Source: Veillonellaceae bacterium SB90 (GTDB lineage Bacteria; Bacillota; Negativicutes; Selenomonadales; Selenomonadaceae). From it: DNA of 36,051 bases. Below are positions 32,665 through 36,051 of the stretch, piece after piece. The stretch covers positions 426 to 36,476 of the forward strand of contig CABJCJ010000027.1 in assembly GCA_902364065.1 (NCBI GenBank). The letters are read 5' to 3'. The notes under the pieces are model-generated. The model worked only from the letters and a program-made list of their open reading frames with translations, made no database searches and had not been told where the DNA came from. Every line of letters begins with the position of its first letter. Position 1 is the first letter of the stretch. Made by a program: the position numbers and the translations under genes.

Positions 32665-32702
32665 GCTAAAGGAAACAGTATTTATCGTTTGGAGGTTTTT
32701 GT

Positions 32703-33656
32703 ATGTTGGATTTCCGTGTGGCGACATTTCTCTGCGTCTGCCAGACCATGAACTTCACACAGGCAGCCAAGGCGTTGAATATCACGCAGCCAGCCGTGTC
32801 GCAGCACATCCGTTTCCTCGAAGAAGCCTATAAGGTGCGGCTCTTCCATTATGAGAACAAGAAACTATCGCTGACGCCGGCCGGCTGCATCCTCTACAAG
32901 CGGCTGACGGCGCTCAAGAACGATGAGCAGGCACTGCGGGCCGAGCTGCACAGCCGCGTGACGGAAATCGAGGAGATTGCACTGGGCGTGACGATGACCG
33001 TGGGCGAATACGCGATCATCGGGCCGCTCGCCGCCATGCTGCGCCGCCATCCCGAGCGCAATGTCAAGCTGCGCTTCGGCAATACGACGCAGCTCCTGCA
33101 GATGCTGGCGGAGGGCAGCATCCAGATGGCCCTGGTCGAAGGCTATTATCCGAAGGATCAGTATGCGCACTATCGTTACAGTACCGAGGATTACATCGGT
33201 GTCTGTGCGGCTTCGCATGTCTTTGCCCATGGCGAGCCGCGCACCTTCAGCGATCTCCTCGGGGAGCGGCTGCTCGTGCGCGAGGAGGGATCCGGGACGC
33301 GCAATATCCTCGAACGCAATCTCGCCCTGCGCGGCATGAAGATCGAGCATTTCATCCACTTCACGGAAGTTGGCAACATGCACACGATCATTGGGCTCCT
33401 GTGCCGGGACTGCGGCATCTCGTTCCTCTACAAGACGGCTGTGGAGCATGAGCTGGCCAATCATATGCTGCGTGAAATTCAGCTAATCGATTTCTCGATG
33501 CAGCACGATTTCGATTTCATCTGGGAAAAGGGCAGCATCTACACGGAGCAGTACCAGGCCTTTGGCCGTGAGCTGGCTGCCTGCGCACGTGACGTTGCCA
33601 GGGGCGGGGACGTCCGTAACGAAATGGAAATTGTCCCGCTGCCAGAGCAGGTGTAA
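32703..33656 (+). CDS. LysR-family regulator (YeiE-like by position)
   Basis: This 317-residue protein has an N-terminal HTH (residues 2-60, TQAAKALNITQPAVSQHIRFLEE) and an effector domain of the CysB/CbbR kind (VREEGSGTRNILERNL, GLLCRDCGISFLYK). The ATG has GGAGG 7 nt upstream. It is divergent from the yeiH-type carrier with a shared palindrome, as YeiE is with YeiH, and is followed after 25 nt by a Gfo/Idh gene. The final 20 residues are not conserved-looking. Confidence 0.9.
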   Translation: MLDFRVATFLCVCQTMNFTQAAKALNITQPAVSQHIRFLEEAYKVRLFHYENKKLSLTPAGCILYKRLTALKNDEQALRAELHSRVTEIEEIALGVTMTVGEYAIIGPLAAMLRRHPERNVKLRFGNTTQLLQMLAEGSIQMALVEGYYPKDQYAHYRYSTEDYIGVCAASHVFAHGEPRTFSDLLGERLLVREEGSGTRNILERNLALRGMKIEHFIHFTEVGNMHTIIGLLCRDCGISFLYKTAVEHELANHMLREIQLIDFSMQHDFDFIWEKGSIYTEQYQAFGRELAACARDVARGGDVRNEMEIVPLPEQV

Positions 33657-33681
33657 AATAAAGAAAACGGAGGTGCAGACT

Positions 33682-34662
33682 ATGGTGAAAATTGCGTTGC
33701 TTGGTGCTGGAAAAATCGTGCAGGAGGTATTGACGGCCTTGCGGGAGGTGCCGCAGATGGAGGCTGTGGCCATCTTTACGCGGCCTCAGAGCAGGGCGAA
33801 GGCGGAGAAGCTGGCCGCGAAATGGCATATCCCCAGGATCTATACGGACTATGAAGCGATGCTCACGGCGGAGGATGCCGATTTCTTTTATGTCGGGCTC
33901 GCGAATCATGTCCACTATGCCTATGCCAGGCGGGCGCTGCAGCACGGCCGTCACGTCATCATGGAAAAGCCGTTTGCGCCGACGGCGGCCGAGATTCGGG
34001 AACTAGCGGATCTGGCAAGGGAGAAGGGCCTCTATCTCATCGAGGCCGTGACGCCGTTTTTCCTGCCAAATTATGAGGTCGTGCGGGAAGCTTTGCCGCA
34101 TCTCGGCCGCATCCGTGCCGTACAGGCAAATTATTCGCAGTATTCGAGCCGCTACGACCGCTACCTGGCGGGCGAGGTCCTGCCGGTCTTTGATCCCGGG
34201 ATGTGTGGCGGTGCTCTGTACGATATCAATATCTACAACATCAATCTGCTCGCCGGCTTGTTCGGGCGGCCGCAGGCCATGCATTACATGGCGAATACGG
34301 GCTATAACGGCATCGATACATCGGGCGTGGCCGTGCTGCGCTACGAGGATTTCTTTGCCACGGCTGTCGGTGCGAAGGACAGCGCGAGCCCCGGCTTCTT
34401 CCTCGTACAGGGGGAAACGGGCTGGCTGCGCGTGGACGGCGCGCCCAATGAGATGCCGGCTGTGACGCTTTCGTATGGCGGCAGGACCTGGCAGGTACAG
34501 AAGAACCGCTATGCGCACCGCATGGTCCACGAATTCCAGCGCATGGCGGAAATCTACGAATCGCATGATTTGGCCGCTGTTCAGCGCGGCTTGTCGCGCT
34601 CTGTGCTCGTCGGCGAGATCGTCGACGGACTGCGCCAGTCGGCGGCGATGAGCCAGCCATAA
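33682..34662 (+). CDS. Gfo/Idh/MocA-family NAD(P)-dependent oxidoreductase
   Basis: This 326-residue protein has an N-terminal Rossmann fold with GAGKIV at residues 8-13 and the family motif EKPF (about residue 95). The C-terminal dimerisation/substrate domain starts near residue 120 (DPGMCGGALYDINIYNINLL). Such enzymes oxidise or reduce sugars, inositols or dihydrodiols; relatives of this form are often trans-dihydrodiol/1,5-anhydrofructose-type. The substrate is not deducible. ATG 33682 lies 7 nt after GGAGGT and 25 nt after lysR. The start codon of a longer frame at 33562 lies inside lysR and is rejected. Confidence 0.9.
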   Translation: MVKIALLGAGKIVQEVLTALREVPQMEAVAIFTRPQSRAKAEKLAAKWHIPRIYTDYEAMLTAEDADFFYVGLANHVHYAYARRALQHGRHVIMEKPFAPTAAEIRELADLAREKGLYLIEAVTPFFLPNYEVVREALPHLGRIRAVQANYSQYSSRYDRYLAGEVLPVFDPGMCGGALYDINIYNINLLAGLFGRPQAMHYMANTGYNGIDTSGVAVLRYEDFFATAVGAKDSASPGFFLVQGETGWLRVDGAPNEMPAVTLSYGGRTWQVQKNRYAHRMVHEFQRMAEIYESHDLAAVQRGLSRSVLVGEIVDGLRQSAAMSQP

Positions 34663-34679
34663 AAAACGGGATTTTTTAC

Positions 34680-34745
34680 GCCAGCCCCGAAGATTCGGAC
34701 AGATGTCCACGGAGTCTTCATTTTTTGGGGCTGGCATATTTTTAT
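34680..34745 (+). terminator. Multi-tier terminator hairpin after the Gfo/Idh gene
   Basis: Outer stem GCCAGCCCC (34680-34688) / GGGGCTGGC (34727-34735), inner GAAGA/TCTTC, and apical GGACA-GA-TGTCC (34697-34708). ATATTTTTATTTT follows. A small A6/T6 hairpin precedes it at 34661-34677. Confidence 0.75.
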
Positions 34746-34791
34746 TTTGTCAATGTGTAACAGAAAATTTTGAAAATAGCAACTACAGAAA

Positions 34792-34810
34792 TGTCGGATT
34801 TTGTCGGATT
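34792..34810. promoter_or_regulatory. Direct repeat upstream of the asparaginase gene
   Basis: TGTCGGATT occurs at 34792-34800 and 34802-34810, a 10-nt period (one helical turn). TATATT at 34819-34824 is the likely -10, without a consensus -35. The repeats could be an activator site. Confidence 0.45.
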
Positions 34811-34870
34811 GCATAGGATATATTGCATGATGTGAACATAGACATGTTTTATCCATCGATGGGAGACAAA

Positions 34871-34885
34871 ATGAAGCACTGGTAA
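34871..34885 (+). CDS. Possible four-residue leader peptide
   Basis: ATG-AAG-CAC-TGG-TAA encodes MKHW. GGGAG lies 5 nt upstream, and the stop overlaps the asparaginase ribosome binding site (TAAAGGAG). Such a mini-frame could couple or tune translation of the TTG-initiated gene; it may also be chance. Confidence 0.3.
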   Translation: MKHW

Positions 34886-34899
34886 AGGAGAGGATTTAT

Positions 34900-35967
34900 T
34901 TGAAATCGAAACTTTCTATTGCAGCAGTTATGCTTTCGGCGATGATCCTGGGAACGCAATGCGGCTTTGCGGCTCCGGCCGACCAGAAGCCCGGCGTGAA
35001 GATTCTGGCCACGGGCGGCACGATTGCCGGCAGCGCAGCTTCCAAGACGGCGACCTCCGGATACAAGGCCGGTTCGCTCGGCATTGACGTACTGATGGAG
35101 GCTGTGCCGGAAATCCAGGATTATGCCAAGGTATCCGGTGAGCAGGTCTGCAATATTTCGAGCAATAATATGACGGATGAGCTGTGGCTCAAGCTTTCCA
35201 AGCGCGTCAATGAGCTGGCGGCGCAGAAAGATGTCAACGGCATCGTCGTGACGCACGGCACGGATACGCTGGAGGAAACGGCGTATTTCCTCGACCTCAC
35301 GGTCAAGAGCGACAAGCCAGTCATCCTCACGGGTGCCATGCGTCCGGCAACGGCCATCAGTGCTGACGGCCCGATGAATCTCCTGAATTCCGTGCGCCTC
35401 GCTGCGGACAAGAAGGCTGGGGGCAACGGCGTCATGGTGCTCCTGAACGATGAGATTGACAATGCGCGCGATGTCACGAAGTCGAACACGACCTCGGTCG
35501 ATACCTTCAAATCGCACAACGGCCCGCTGGGCTTCATGAACGACGGTGTGCCGGATTTCTACAACAAGCCGCTGCGTCTCCATACGACAAAGACCCCGTT
35601 TGACGTGCGCAACCTGACGTCTCTGCCGAAGGTCTATGTCATTTACGGTACGGCCGGTGCGGACGGCAGCCTCGTTGACGCTGCCGTCAAGGCCGGTGCA
35701 AAGGGCATCGTCTATGCCGGCACGGGCAATGGCAGCATCCATCAGCAGGATAAAGAGGCGCTCATCCGGGCAGCCAAGGCCGGTGTTGTCGTCGTGCGCA
35801 GCTCGCGTACCGGCAGCGGCATGGTCGTGCCGGAGCCGGAGTATGCCAAGGAAGGCTTCCTGGACGGCGATTCGCTGAACCCGCAGAAGGCACGCATCCT
35901 CCTGCAGCTGGCTCTGACCAAGACGCATGATCTCGGCGAGATTCAGTCGATGTTCCACAAATATTGA
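34900..35967 (+). CDS. ansB: Type II (exported) L-asparaginase, TTG start
   Basis: This 355-residue amidohydrolase splits L-asparagine to aspartate and ammonia. The signal peptide covers residues 1-25 (core IAAVMLSAMILG, cleavage near GFAA-P), placing it in the periplasm. Catalytic residues are visible: T41 in ATGGTIAGS, and T121-D122 in THGTDTLEE, with TGAMRPATAISADGP following. The start is TTG at 34900 with GAGAGG 6 nt upstream; there is no ATG before the hydrophobic core except one in the core itself. It is monocistronic with a terminator directly behind. Confidence 0.95.
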   Translation: MKSKLSIAAVMLSAMILGTQCGFAAPADQKPGVKILATGGTIAGSAASKTATSGYKAGSLGIDVLMEAVPEIQDYAKVSGEQVCNISSNNMTDELWLKLSKRVNELAAQKDVNGIVVTHGTDTLEETAYFLDLTVKSDKPVILTGAMRPATAISADGPMNLLNSVRLAADKKAGGNGVMVLLNDEIDNARDVTKSNTTSVDTFKSHNGPLGFMNDGVPDFYNKPLRLHTTKTPFDVRNLTSLPKVYVIYGTAGADGSLVDAAVKAGAKGIVYAGTGNGSIHQQDKEALIRAAKAGVVVVRSSRTGSGMVVPEPEYAKEGFLDGDSLNPQKARILLQLALTKTHDLGEIQSMFHKY

Positions 35968-35988
35968 TCCGTATCTTCTTCCCCCTGG

Positions 35989-36015
35989 CGGGACGGCGCA
36001 GGCCGTCCCGTTTTT
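35989..36015 (+). terminator. Terminator of the asparaginase gene
   Basis: Perfect 9-bp stem CGGGACGGC / GCCGTCCCG, 4-nt loop, then TTTTT. Confidence 0.92.
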
Positions 36016-36051
36016 CTTGTGCGCCGATTAGGCATGACAAAACCCCCAGTT

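Noticed and set aside
34832..34850. LexA/SOS box near GAACATAGACATGTT
   Set aside because: It has 5-bp inverted arms only and does not match the Gram-positive LexA consensus; the gene downstream is an asparaginase.
36016..36051. Start of another element or gene at the right edge
   Set aside because: Only AAAACCCCCAGTT at the very end looks like half of a hairpin; there is too little sequence to call anything.

Overview
The window is about 36 kb of fairly GC-rich chromosomal DNA. Genes carry strong GGAGG-type ribosome binding sites and sigma70/sigmaA-like promoters. Products such as type II asparaginase, indolepyruvate:ferredoxin oxidoreductase, a FliB-like protein, a DASS anion carrier and fused ThrE suggest an anaerobic diderm Firmicute of the Negativicutes (Selenomonas/Mitsuokella type). 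That assignment is inferred from protein flavour and gene content; no rRNA or marker gene is present to prove it.

Layout. 1-904: eight tRNA genes (Phe, Thr, Gly, Leu-TAA, then Leu CAG-GAG-CAG-GAG) ending in a terminator. 944-2392: a secreted class 3 lipase-like protein. 2429-2650: a promoter, an unassigned structured RNA candidate and a terminator. 2750-5542: a DUF362/ferredoxin protein and an EAL phosphodiesterase with a sensory C-terminus. 5556-9025: a MarR-controlled export operon (marR, HlyD-type fusion protein, ABC-2 permease, uspA) with no ATPase gene. 9011-9474: an internally deleted IS200/IS605-type element keeping both ends, a scrap of tnpB, and its own promoter and downstream terminator. 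9582-14191: iorA-iorB-paaK (aryl-pyruvate to aryl-acetyl-CoA/aryl-acetate metabolism) and a cysteine-rich FliB-like protein. 14165-15510: a LysR regulator divergent from a 72-residue membrane protein.

15508-22561: an AraC regulator divergent from a complete L-fucose operon (fucI, a RhaB-like kinase acting as fucK, fucU, fucA, fucP). Together these import L-fucose, isomerise it to L-fuculose, phosphorylate it and cleave it to dihydroxyacetone phosphate and L-lactaldehyde. 22567-25819: an MFS efflux carrier (minus strand), DNA polymerase IV and a zinc-ribbon membrane protein. 25903-28994: a DASS anion transporter and a ThrE-type amino acid exporter (both minus strand). 29244-31058: a secreted M48 metalloprotease with TPRs. 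31161-31415: a secreted cysteine-rich 84-residue peptide (minus strand). 31513-34662: a YeiH-type carrier divergent from a LysR regulator and a Gfo/Idh oxidoreductase. 34900-35967: a periplasmic asparaginase.

The least explained items are the TnpB-less IS605 remnant with an omega-RNA-like right end, the structured RNA at about 2464-2640, the cysteine-rich secreted peptide, the ATPase-less export operon, and several clear palindromic operators (MarR at 5585-5606, LysR at 15106-15120, LysR at 32619-32638).
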